Origin: a virus
DNA length: 31,380 nucleotides
Reading direction: 5' to 3' (one strand)
IMG/VR virus record: IMGVR_UViG_3300021371_000068
Coordinates: 1 to 31,380 of that record
Below the pieces are notes generated by a model. It had not been told where the DNA came from and searched no databases. It was given only the letters and a program-made list of their open reading frames with translations. Position 1 is the first letter of the stretch, and every line of letters starts with the position of its first letter. The translations under genes were made by a program, and so were the position numbers. Shown piece after piece: positions 24,562 through 31,380 of the stretch.

Positions 24562-25698
24562 TTAACCTTTCCATACACAGTGACCGCTTGATCCACCAGC
24601 AGGGCCAGTTCTTACACTTCCTGCTCCCAGTGTTGCGCCTGACTCTGTTTGGTAATAAAACTTCCATCCAATGTTGTTTTGTGCACCGTTATACATTCCC
24701 ATCATGTACTGGTGGTGTTGTCCCATATCAAAGTTTTCTTCACCACTGTTGCCAACTGGCTTAGTGACAGTTCCTATGTTTTGTCCTGTGTTGTATTGTG
24801 TTTTACGTAAATTATACCCACCAGAATAGTTTCCTTCATTACCTGCGAAACCTATTCCGTGCTTACTACTTATGCCTTTTTGTTGACTACTGGAGCTACG
24901 GGCAATATCAGTTTCAACAACTGCGGTTTGGCTTGCTGAAAAATTAATTCTGTATCCAGCAGTCGCATGCCATGCATAACCTTCATATTCTCCACTATGC
25001 GATGACATACCGTTTTGTCTAGTTCCACCACCTGTAGCAGTTGTTAAACTTTGTGCAGCATACATTGTATTATTTGTAAAGTTGAATACATCTATATTGG
25101 ATTGACCGCCACCACATATATACGCATATTCGTGTTCTTTGAATACAGTTGCGCAATCATTTCTACTATAAAGTAGTGTAGGACAATCTCCAGCAACTAA
25201 TCCTGTTTCTGTGAACATATTAATACCACTAGTAGTTGTGCTCGCAGTACTGTGTGTGTTATTGGCATTCCAAATATAACCGTAAGTTAGCCCGCAGCCA
25301 CCGCTACTGTAACTCCCCTTTGTATGTAATAAGTCTCCTAAATTAACTGTTAAATCTGTTTGGTGATTCATACTGTTAACATTTAGCCATGGCACACCAC
25401 TTTGATATCCGCCCATTACATAGCTTTTTGTAATGATTTGTCTAAATAAAAACTGTCTTTGCTCTTGACTAACTTGCCGCCATTCACTACCATCATATAG
25501 TTCCATGGCTTTTGTTTTATCATTAAAATATACTTGCCCTTGTACTGGACTACCTGGTCTTGATGTAGCACCTGCAACACCGCTTGCTACATTAGTGTTT
25601 CCTCTACTTTGCCAAGTTGTTCCGTCCCACTCCCAAACTTTGTTATCATGTACATGCATTTGTCCTACACTAGGACCACCTGGAAAACTTATTGCCAT
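24562..25698 (-). CDS. Adhesin-like virion protein, paralogue C of a tandem triplet
   Basis: This 378-residue protein starts with MAISFPGGPSVG, typical of small virion proteins of marine T4-like phages. A Trp-rich N-terminal module (WEWDGTTW, then GQVYFND and LYDGSEWRQVSQ) is followed by a large domain with repeated Gly-Gly strands: YVMGGYQSG, YAYICGGGQSNIDVFN, EGNYSGGYNLRK. This spacing suggests a kelch-like beta-propeller. SRNDC, NVNSMNHQTDL and GNSGEENFDMGQ are shared with its two neighbours. It ends GGSSGHCVWKG. The start overlaps the stop of paralogue B as TAATG. I infer a receptor-binding or baseplate-decorating protein; no enzyme motif is visible. Confidence 0.72.
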   Translation of the reverse strand: MAISFPGGPSVGQMHVHDNKVWEWDGTTWQSRGNTNVASGVAGATSRPGSPVQGQVYFNDKTKAMELYDGSEWRQVSQEQRQFLFRQIITKSYVMGGYQSGVPWLNVNSMNHQTDLTVNLGDLLHTKGSYSSGGCGLTYGYIWNANNTHSTASTTTSGINMFTETGLVAGDCPTLLYSRNDCATVFKEHEYAYICGGGQSNIDVFNFTNNTMYAAQSLTTATGGGTRQNGMSSHSGEYEGYAWHATAGYRINFSASQTAVVETDIARSSSSQQKGISSKHGIGFAGNEGNYSGGYNLRKTQYNTGQNIGTVTKPVGNSGEENFDMGQHHQYMMGMYNGAQNNIGWKFYYQTESGATLGAGSVRTGPAGGSSGHCVWKG

Positions 25699-26840
25699 TA
25701 GCTACCACTCCATCCACAATGTCCACTAGACCCGCCAGGAACACCAGTTCTAATACTACCAGCACCCAATTCATAGCCGCTGTCAGTATAATAACTAAAC
25801 TTCCAACCACGATTATTTTGTACACTATTTCCATACATTCCTAGCATATATTGGTGATCTTGTCCCATATCAAAATTCTCTTCTCCGCTGTTACCAACAG
25901 GCTTTGCAACATTACCTATATTTGTTTCTGTACTAAATTGCCAGCGTCTTAAATTGTAACCACCTTGATATGTTCCTTCATTACCAGCATAACCTTTACC
26001 TACTTTACTGTTAATACCTTTCTGTTGGCCATTAACACCACAGACACTGCTCGTAGATATTGCCGCAGTTTGGTTTGCTGCAAATGTAAATTTGTTTCCT
26101 GCGCCATTAGGATAAACATATCCTGCTGCTTCACCGTTTATGCTTCCCATGCCATTGTTTGTGCCGCCTGCACTAGCTGTTGTCATACTTTGTGCAGCAT
26201 ACATTGTATTATTTGTAAGGTTAAACACATCAACATTTGTTGTTCCACCACCGCAAATATAAGCATATTCTGTTTCTTTAAATGCAGTTCCACAGTCATT
26301 TCTCGAATACAGTAATGTTGGATTTCCAGTAGCAACACCCGTTTCTGTAAACATATTAATACTGGCAGTTGTAGTGCTTGCAGCATTATGTGAATTATTT
26401 GCATTCCAAACGTAGGCATAAACTTTACCACATGCACCACTTGCATAACTTGCTTTTGTTGCTAGCAAATCTCCCAAGTTTACCATTAAATCTGTCTGGT
26501 GGTTCATACTGTTAACATTATACCATGGACTACCTGACTGATATCCACCCAGAACAAAACTCTTGGTAATAACTGTTCTGTGTAAATATTGTCTATTATC
26601 CTGACTAACAGCTACCCATTCTTCACCATTAAACATTTCCATAGTTTTATTGAGATCATTATAGTAAACTTGTCCTGAAACTGCAACGTTATTGGCCGGA
26701 CGATTACTTAATGTACCAATAAATTGTATTTCATGATCGCCACCAACTTGATTCCAGCTGACACCATCCCAATACCAACGTAGTCCATTATGTGTATGAA
26801 TTGCGCCAACGCTGGGCGATCCTGGAAAACTTATAGCCAT
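25698..26840 (-). CDS. Adhesin-like virion protein, paralogue B of a tandem triplet
   Basis: This 380-residue protein has the same architecture as its neighbours: MAISFPGSPSVG, a Trp module (WYWDGVSWNQVG, GQVYYNDLNKTMEMFNGEEW), then the propeller-like domain (FVLGGYQSG, YAYICGGGTTNVDVFN, EGTYQGGYNLRR). It ends GGSSGHCGWSGS. I start it at the ATG at 26840, not at a TTG four codons upstream, because the GGAG ribosome site six bases before the ATG overlaps that TTG. It is the only member of the triplet with its own late promoter directly upstream. Compared with A and C it replaces the AGDCPT stretch with a shorter ATGNPT and has different loop residues, consistent with altered specificity. Confidence 0.72.
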   Translation of the reverse strand: MAISFPGSPSVGAIHTHNGLRWYWDGVSWNQVGGDHEIQFIGTLSNRPANNVAVSGQVYYNDLNKTMEMFNGEEWVAVSQDNRQYLHRTVITKSFVLGGYQSGSPWYNVNSMNHQTDLMVNLGDLLATKASYASGACGKVYAYVWNANNSHNAASTTTASINMFTETGVATGNPTLLYSRNDCGTAFKETEYAYICGGGTTNVDVFNLTNNTMYAAQSMTTASAGGTNNGMGSINGEAAGYVYPNGAGNKFTFAANQTAAISTSSVCGVNGQQKGINSKVGKGYAGNEGTYQGGYNLRRWQFSTETNIGNVAKPVGNSGEENFDMGQDHQYMLGMYGNSVQNNRGWKFSYYTDSGYELGAGSIRTGVPGGSSGHCGWSGS

Positions 26841-26862
26841 ATTATACTCCAATAACTACGTA

Positions 26863-26870
26863 TATTTATT
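26863..26870 (-). promoter_or_regulatory. T4-type late promoter before adhesin B
   Basis: On the minus strand this reads AATAAATA, 22 bases before the adhesin B ATG, with the GGAG ribosome site in between. It overlaps the stop codon of adhesin A (26869-26871). It would drive B, C and the genes downstream. Confidence 0.6.
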
Positions 26871-27996
26871 AGCCTTTCCAAACGTTGTGTCCACTACTAC
26901 GCCCAGCAACACCAGTTGGCTCGCTTCCTGCTCCCAATACTGTGCCACTATCTGTTTCATAATACCACTTCCAAGTATTGTTGTTTTGTGCACCATTATA
27001 ATGACCTGTGCAGTATTGATGATACTGGCCCATATCAAAGTTTTCTTCACCACAGTTACCTTGTGGTTTAGATACATTACCTATATTTGTTTCTGTACTA
27101 AACTGCCAGCGTCTAAAGTTATATCCGCCGCTATACGATCCTTCGTTGCCACACCAGCCTTTTCCTAATTTACTGCTGACGCCTTTTTGCTGACTATGTG
27201 CTCCAGTAACACTGCTTGACGCAATTGTTGCTGTCTGGGTTGCCGCAAAAGTAACTTTATTACCAACGCCGCTGTCGTGCCAAGCAAAACCTTTATCTTC
27301 ACCGCTAAACGCACCCGCATATCCAGAAGCCTGTGAAGTTAAACTTTGTGCACCGTACATTGTATTTGTAGTTAAGTTAAACACATCTACAGAGGATTGG
27401 TTGCCGCCAATAATCCAAGCGTACTCGTGTTCTTTGTGTACTGTACCACAGTCATTTCTTGAATACAATAGTGTAGGACAGTCGCCTGCAACTAATCCTG
27501 TTTCTGTGAACATGTTAATGCCAGCGGTTGTTGTGCTGGCGGCGGCATGTGTGTTATTGGCATTCCATATAAATCCATAAGTTAGTCCACATGCACCGCT
27601 ACTATAGTTTGCTTTTGTATGTAGTAGATCGCCCAAGTTAACACTTAAATCCGTTTGGTGATTCATACTGTTAACATTATACCAAGGACTACCTGACTTG
27701 TAGCCTCCCATAGTAAAACCTTTAACGATTACTTGTCTATGTAAAAACTGACGTTCATCCTGACTTACATAACGCCATTCATCACCGTCATACATTTCCA
27801 TTGTTCCTGAAAAGGTATTAAAAAATATTTGTCTATTAACAGGATTGCTGGGCCTAGTGCTTCCTGTAGGAATGTATGTCATTGTAACACCATTCTCGTC
27901 ATAGGCTTCCCAACTGGTGCCGTCCCATTGCCACTTAAATCCATTATGATTGTGTATTGCCCCTACACTAGGACTACCTGGAAAACTAATTGCCAT
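26869..27996 (-). CDS. Adhesin-like virion protein, paralogue A of a tandem triplet
   Basis: This 375-residue protein has the same start (MAISFPGSPSVG), Trp module (WQWDGTSWEAY, RQIFFNTFSGTMEMYDGDEW) and propeller-like body (FTMGGYKSG, YAWIIGGNQSSVDVFN, EGSYSGGYNFRR) as the next two genes. It ends GRSSGHNVWKG, so the Cys of the SSGHC ending in B and C is replaced by Asn. Several blocks (GLVAGDCPTLLYSRNDC) are closer to C than to B. The start overlaps the stop of the S74 fibre as TAATG, so it is translationally coupled to a fibre whose tip it may decorate. Confidence 0.72.
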   Translation of the reverse strand: MAISFPGSPSVGAIHNHNGFKWQWDGTSWEAYDENGVTMTYIPTGSTRPSNPVNRQIFFNTFSGTMEMYDGDEWRYVSQDERQFLHRQVIVKGFTMGGYKSGSPWYNVNSMNHQTDLSVNLGDLLHTKANYSSGACGLTYGFIWNANNTHAAASTTTAGINMFTETGLVAGDCPTLLYSRNDCGTVHKEHEYAWIIGGNQSSVDVFNLTTNTMYGAQSLTSQASGYAGAFSGEDKGFAWHDSGVGNKVTFAATQTATIASSSVTGAHSQQKGVSSKLGKGWCGNEGSYSGGYNFRRWQFSTETNIGNVSKPQGNCGEENFDMGQYHQYCTGHYNGAQNNNTWKWYYETDSGTVLGAGSEPTGVAGRSSGHNVWKG

Positions 27997-30900
27997 TATT
28001 CACCTTTTAACTTTTCAATCTCTGCTTTAAGCTGATTGATTTGCTCTTGTTGTTCTTTCATTGCTTCAATAAGTGTACCTACCATGTTTCCGTATGCAAC
28101 TGATTTTAGTCCATCGTCATTAGTATGTACTACTTCAGGTAAAACTTCTTCTACCTCTTGTGCAATAACACCACTGCCTTTTCTACCATCTTTGTCAAAT
28201 GTAACACCACGTAATGCTGTAACTTTATCTAATGCATTATCGATAGTTTGTATATTACTTTTAAGTGTTATATCTGAGTATGCAGTAACATCTCCACTTG
28301 CAACAATGTCACCTGTAACATTAAGTGTACCACTGTTATTACCAACAATAGTACTAATTGTTAAAGAGCCAGTCATTGTGTCGCCTGACTTGTTTACAAA
28401 GCCAGCAGTACCAAGTGTAAATGTATCCATCCATGCGCCGTTATAACGTATTTTTAGTTTACCTTCATCACTATCAAACCAAAAATCATCGTTTACTAGT
28501 GCAGTTGTTGGTGCACTATCACTAGTATAAATTGTGGGTACTTTTTTCCAACGTTGCCATGTGTTATTATTTTTACCACGTAGTGCAATGTTGCCACTAC
28601 GATAATCACCAGCAATTTGGTGATACCAAAGTGTACTGTAACTTTGTTGATATATTGCACCGTCAGTTGCGTTTCCACTAAAGTTGTCAACGTCACTAGT
28701 GTAATAGTAAATCCCGTTGCCGTCTGTGCTATTTGCAGCTCTGCCGCTATTACTACGAGTATTAACAAACTGTTGTCCGTCAATACTTCCAACTGTAACT
28801 GCGATACTGTTGGTCCAGTTAGCACTACCGTTAACACTTACACCTGCTGTACCAGTGGCGTCACCAGTTAGTGTAACTGTAGCTGTGCGGGATGATGTCC
28901 AAGTATCAGCATTAGGATGGTAATTATCAGCAAAGAAACGGTTCCAAGAGGTTAAACTACCATTGGTTAACCTGCGCATGTAAAAAGCATCAGTGTGAAA
29001 ACAAGCTGCTAAATCTACATAGTAACCACCGCCATTGTTATGGTTCATAACAATATGATGATACCAATCACTAGTTGGGTTTGTAGGTGTGCTACTATTT
29101 AGCCCCGTACCACCAGCGCCTGACACATCAGTCCACTGTAATGATCCTTGGCCATATGTAATAGTCCCCCCACCTTCTACTAACTTAGAATGTGTATGGC
29201 TATCATCACCTACTGTAACACTCAACGTAGCATTACCAAGGTTTGTAAATGTAGCACTACCAGTTGCATCTCCAGCAAGTGTTAGTGTTGGATCGCTAGT
29301 AGCTGTTGTTGCAATACTTACATTACCAAGATTAGTTAAGGTACCACTACCAGTAACAGCACCAGTTAGTGTTACTGTTGGATCTGGTACGTTTTCAATT
29401 TGCGCCCAGTTTACCATACCAGTACCTTCAGTACCTTCATTTTTGTTAGCGTTAAAACTTACACCAGTACAGTGTAGTCTACCTACACGGTTTTGAATAC
29501 GCAGTGCTGTAAAATTTTCTAATCCACTAGCAAGAAATGTAACTGTTGAACCATCATGTTGGGCTGGATTACCGTGGTTAACATTACTAATACTTTGTTT
29601 TGTATTAATTCTACGTAGGAAAACTAGTCCGCCATCCGACTGAACACCTTGAACATCAGCATAGCCCCCAGTATTCCAAGTTAACTGTGACATATATGCA
29701 GATTTCATTCCGGATGGAATATTAAACTGTAAATATCCAGTACCGTCATTATATGTACTTGAGTTGTAAGCTCCGTTAAATTTTGGATCGCCCCAGTTGG
29801 TAGTACTGGACGTTTCTGTCCAAGTTCCAGAAGTAGCGTCTGGATTTAGAATATCAACTTCTTTTTCGCTGTTTTCTCGTTTAACTTTTGCAGTATTTGC
29901 ACCAACGGTAATCTCTGTATCTGCATCAAGTGTACCGTCGATCTGTAGGTTACCACTACTGTCCATGTGAGCTTTTTCAATACCATTACCGTCTCCCCAG
30001 TATGTGCCAGCTGTGCCGCCATACCAGTTAAAATATATACCATTGTTTGATGCACTTGCATCCAAGTGTAAGTTACCGTTAGTAACAGCAACACCGCCAG
30101 TATTAGCGTCTAAGTTGGCATTAATACCACCAATACGTAGGTACTTACTGTGTGAACTATTTGGACCAAATGTAATACTGTTGTCACCATTAAAGGTCAT
30201 ATTCATATCTTCAATAGTAAATGCGTCAGTGTCTGTTACTGTTGGTGTGTTATTTCTTCTAACGTGTATACCACTGTCAGCTCTAGCACGTATCCAAGAA
30301 CTGTTACTCTGAATATACATACTTGCAGTATTACCATTGTTAGCAAAACTAATACCACTAATATTGTCAGCTGATCTTCCTAGTAGTCTAACCGCACTAG
30401 CACCACTATCAGATAAAACAGTAAGTGGGCTTGTCGGACTAGTAACACCAATACCAAGTTTAGCATTGGCATAGATAATATCATTACCCATTGACATATA
30501 AGGACGGCTTGCTGTACCACGGTTTATACGTCCAGCGCCATCAGTTGTACCGCCATCACTTGCAAAGAAAACTAATCCGCCAGCATTACCTGTTGAACCA
30601 TGTGGGTCAACAGTACCCATAATTTTACCAAGTTCCCATTCATGATTTGTATTGGTTCCTCTAAAATCTAGTGTTGTTGTTGCATAACCATATACATCAT
30701 GTTTACTGTCACCATGACGATTTGTTATAATCATATCTCGATATGTACCAGTTGTTTGTATAGCATCTGTACTAGTAGTACTATTCCAGTCCGGAACCAC
30801 TGTGCTTGCTGCACCAATACCGTTAGTATACAAGTCTAGTTTGGCTTCTGGTTGTGTTGTACCAATACCAACTGAGTACCTATTATCAGTACCAGCATAT

Positions 30901-31380
30901 GTATGTTGTTTTAGTGTTATCATTCTTGTTAAATTTGCACCACTGTTTAACAAACCTAAATGTGCAACACTGTCATCATCAGCGGCAGTTCCTGCACCGC
31001 CACGACCACCTTCAATTAATATCCCTCTGTCATTACCGTGGTTAACCAATATAGCAGAACCACTATCATTTGCATCCGTACCAGATTGGAATCTAGCAAC
31101 TAATCTAAATCCGCTATTCTCGCTACCATAAACATGAAGTTTAGGTGCATCAGATCCATACTGTTGTTGTGAGGGTGTATCTACATTAATACCAACATTG
31201 CCTGAACTGTTAACAACTAACCATTGATTTACTAAACTAATATCAGCATCTGAGCCATCTTCTGCTGTAGTACCAAGTACAAATTTATCACTAGATTCTT
31301 CCCACATAAACACTGGGTTATAGTTTGAATTGGTTGCAGTGCTATATCTTTGGAATACTAAACCAATATCATTACTTGGT
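27996..31380 (-). CDS. Second Peptidase_S74 tail fibre, N-terminus cut by window edge
   Basis: The reading frame stays open from the TAA at 27996-27998 to the right edge (about 1128 codons visible), so the real start lies outside. The first visible residues, NDIGLVFQRYS and SNYNPVFMWEES, match a segment near residue 200 of the giant S74 fibre (14110-19080), so roughly 180 residues are probably missing. The body is Gly/Thr/Asn-rich fibre sequence with VGI-type units and LTGDATG repeats. It includes a WHQIAG-type region before a G-x-W module (NDDFWFDSDEGKLKIRYNG). The C-terminal 93 residues are the S74 chaperone: SDITLKSN with the Ser and Lys five apart, GSGVIAQEVEEVLPEVV, and a closing coiled coil. 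It begins the operon that continues with the adhesin triplet. Confidence 0.88.
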   Translation of the reverse strand, partial: PSNDIGLVFQRYSTATNSNYNPVFMWEESSDKFVLGTTAEDGSDADISLVNQWLVVNSSGNVGINVDTPSQQQYGSDAPKLHVYGSENSGFRLVARFQSGTDANDSGSAILVNHGNDRGILIEGGRGGAGTAADDDSVAHLGLLNSGANLTRMITLKQHTYAGTDNRYSVGIGTTQPEAKLDLYTNGIGAASTVVPDWNSTTSTDAIQTTGTYRDMIITNRHGDSKHDVYGYATTTLDFRGTNTNHEWELGKIMGTVDPHGSTGNAGGLVFFASDGGTTDGAGRINRGTASRPYMSMGNDIIYANAKLGIGVTSPTSPLTVLSDSGASAVRLLGRSADNISGISFANNGNTASMYIQSNSSWIRARADSGIHVRRNNTPTVTDTDAFTIEDMNMTFNGDNSITFGPNSSHSKYLRIGGINANLDANTGGVAVTNGNLHLDASASNNGIYFNWYGGTAGTYWGDGNGIEKAHMDSSGNLQIDGTLDADTEITVGANTAKVKRENSEKEVDILNPDATSGTWTETSSTTNWGDPKFNGAYNSSTYNDGTGYLQFNIPSGMKSAYMSQLTWNTGGYADVQGVQSDGGLVFLRRINTKQSISNVNHGNPAQHDGSTVTFLASGLENFTALRIQNRVGRLHCTGVSFNANKNEGTEGTGMVNWAQIENVPDPTVTLTGAVTGSGTLTNLGNVSIATTATSDPTLTLAGDATGSATFTNLGNATLSVTVGDDSHTHSKLVEGGGTITYGQGSLQWTDVSGAGGTGLNSSTPTNPTSDWYHHIVMNHNNGGGYYVDLAACFHTDAFYMRRLTNGSLTSWNRFFADNYHPNADTWTSSRTATVTLTGDATGTAGVSVNGSANWTNSIAVTVGSIDGQQFVNTRSNSGRAANSTDGNGIYYYTSDVDNFSGNATDGAIYQQSYSTLWYHQIAGDYRSGNIALRGKNNNTWQRWKKVPTIYTSDSAPTTALVNDDFWFDSDEGKLKIRYNGAWMDTFTLGTAGFVNKSGDTMTGSLTISTIVGNNSGTLNVTGDIVASGDVTAYSDITLKSNIQTIDNALDKVTALRGVTFDKDGRKGSGVIAQEVEEVLPEVVHTNDDGLKSVAYGNMVGTLIEAMKEQQEQINQLKAEIEKLKGE

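Larger units (their letters stand above)
24562..27996 (-). repeat. Tandem triplication of adhesin-like genes
   Basis: Three full-length genes of 375-380 codons lie head to tail with 0-28 bases between them. They share the same start, domain order and conserved blocks (SFPG, NVNSMNHQTDL, LLYSRNDC, NFDMGQ, SSGH), while loop segments between blocks differ. Amino-acid identity looks to be well over half by eye. This is best explained by gene duplication followed by divergence. Confidence 0.85.

Noticed and set aside
26841-26852. TTG start for adhesin B, four codons upstream.
   Set aside because: It overlaps the ribosome site, and the other two paralogues start at the equivalent ATG (MAISFPG).
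28036-31131. Several open frames on the plus strand opposite the second S74 fibre and the other fibre genes.
   Set aside because: They have no ribosome sites or recognisable domains and have a Val/Ser/Thr/Pro-rich composition expected from the antisense of repetitive fibre sequence.

Overview
The window is an AT-rich, gene-dense piece of a T4-like (myovirus) phage genome, most like the marine cyanophage/pelagiphage group. The sheath, gp13 neck protein and gp15 tail terminator are recognisable T4-type proteins. Fibre proteins have marine-phage style termini, and T4-late-type promoters (NATAAATA) sit in front of structural genes on both strands. The host cannot be read from this window. There is no tRNA, IS element, integrase or CRISPR array, and no gene-free stretch longer than 90 bases.

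Layout: (1) 1-4547, minus strand: tail sheath (cut by the left edge), a gene-1-like dNMP kinase, a gp13-like neck protein and an unknown basic protein. (2) 4625-11789, plus strand: a gp14-like neck protein, an 1108-residue tail fibre with an inserted globular domain, a LamG/lectin-like protein, gp15 tail terminator and a Nudix hydrolase. (3) 11750-14057, minus strand: two glycosyltransferase-like proteins, an unknown protein and a 54-residue protein. (4) 14110-19080: a 1656-residue fibre ending in a self-cleaving Peptidase_S74 chaperone. (5) 19110-23052: a tightly coupled accessory block of a DUF401-like membrane transporter, a conserved phage protein of unknown function, a 2OG-Fe(II) oxygenase and a U32-like/methyltransferase fusion. 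(6) 23052-27996: a tail-fibre-assembly-like chaperone, a coiled-coil protein and three tandem paralogous adhesin-like proteins. (7) 27996 to the right edge: a second S74 fibre, cut by the edge.

Most of the window builds the tail and its receptor-binding apparatus: sheath, neck, terminator, at least three large fibres, a lectin-like protein and three propeller-like adhesins, plus their chaperones. Between the fibres lies an unexpected set of enzymes (oxygenase, U32-like Fe-S protein fused to a methyltransferase, two glycosyltransferases) and a ten-helix transporter. I infer a possible modification or host-takeover cassette carried in the late region, but its substrate is unknown.

The strongest regulatory observation concerns three genes: the dNMP kinase (perfect sigma70 consensus promoter), gp13-like and gp14-like (late promoters). 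Each has its promoter placed so that the predicted transcription start is the A of the ATG, and each lacks a Shine-Dalgarno sequence, which suggests leaderless mRNAs. A second cross-cutting observation is a small repeat of the form G-[DQ]-x-[WYF]...Y-x-G-x-x-W found in the sheath, gp14-like, gp15, the three adhesins and an S74 fibre.
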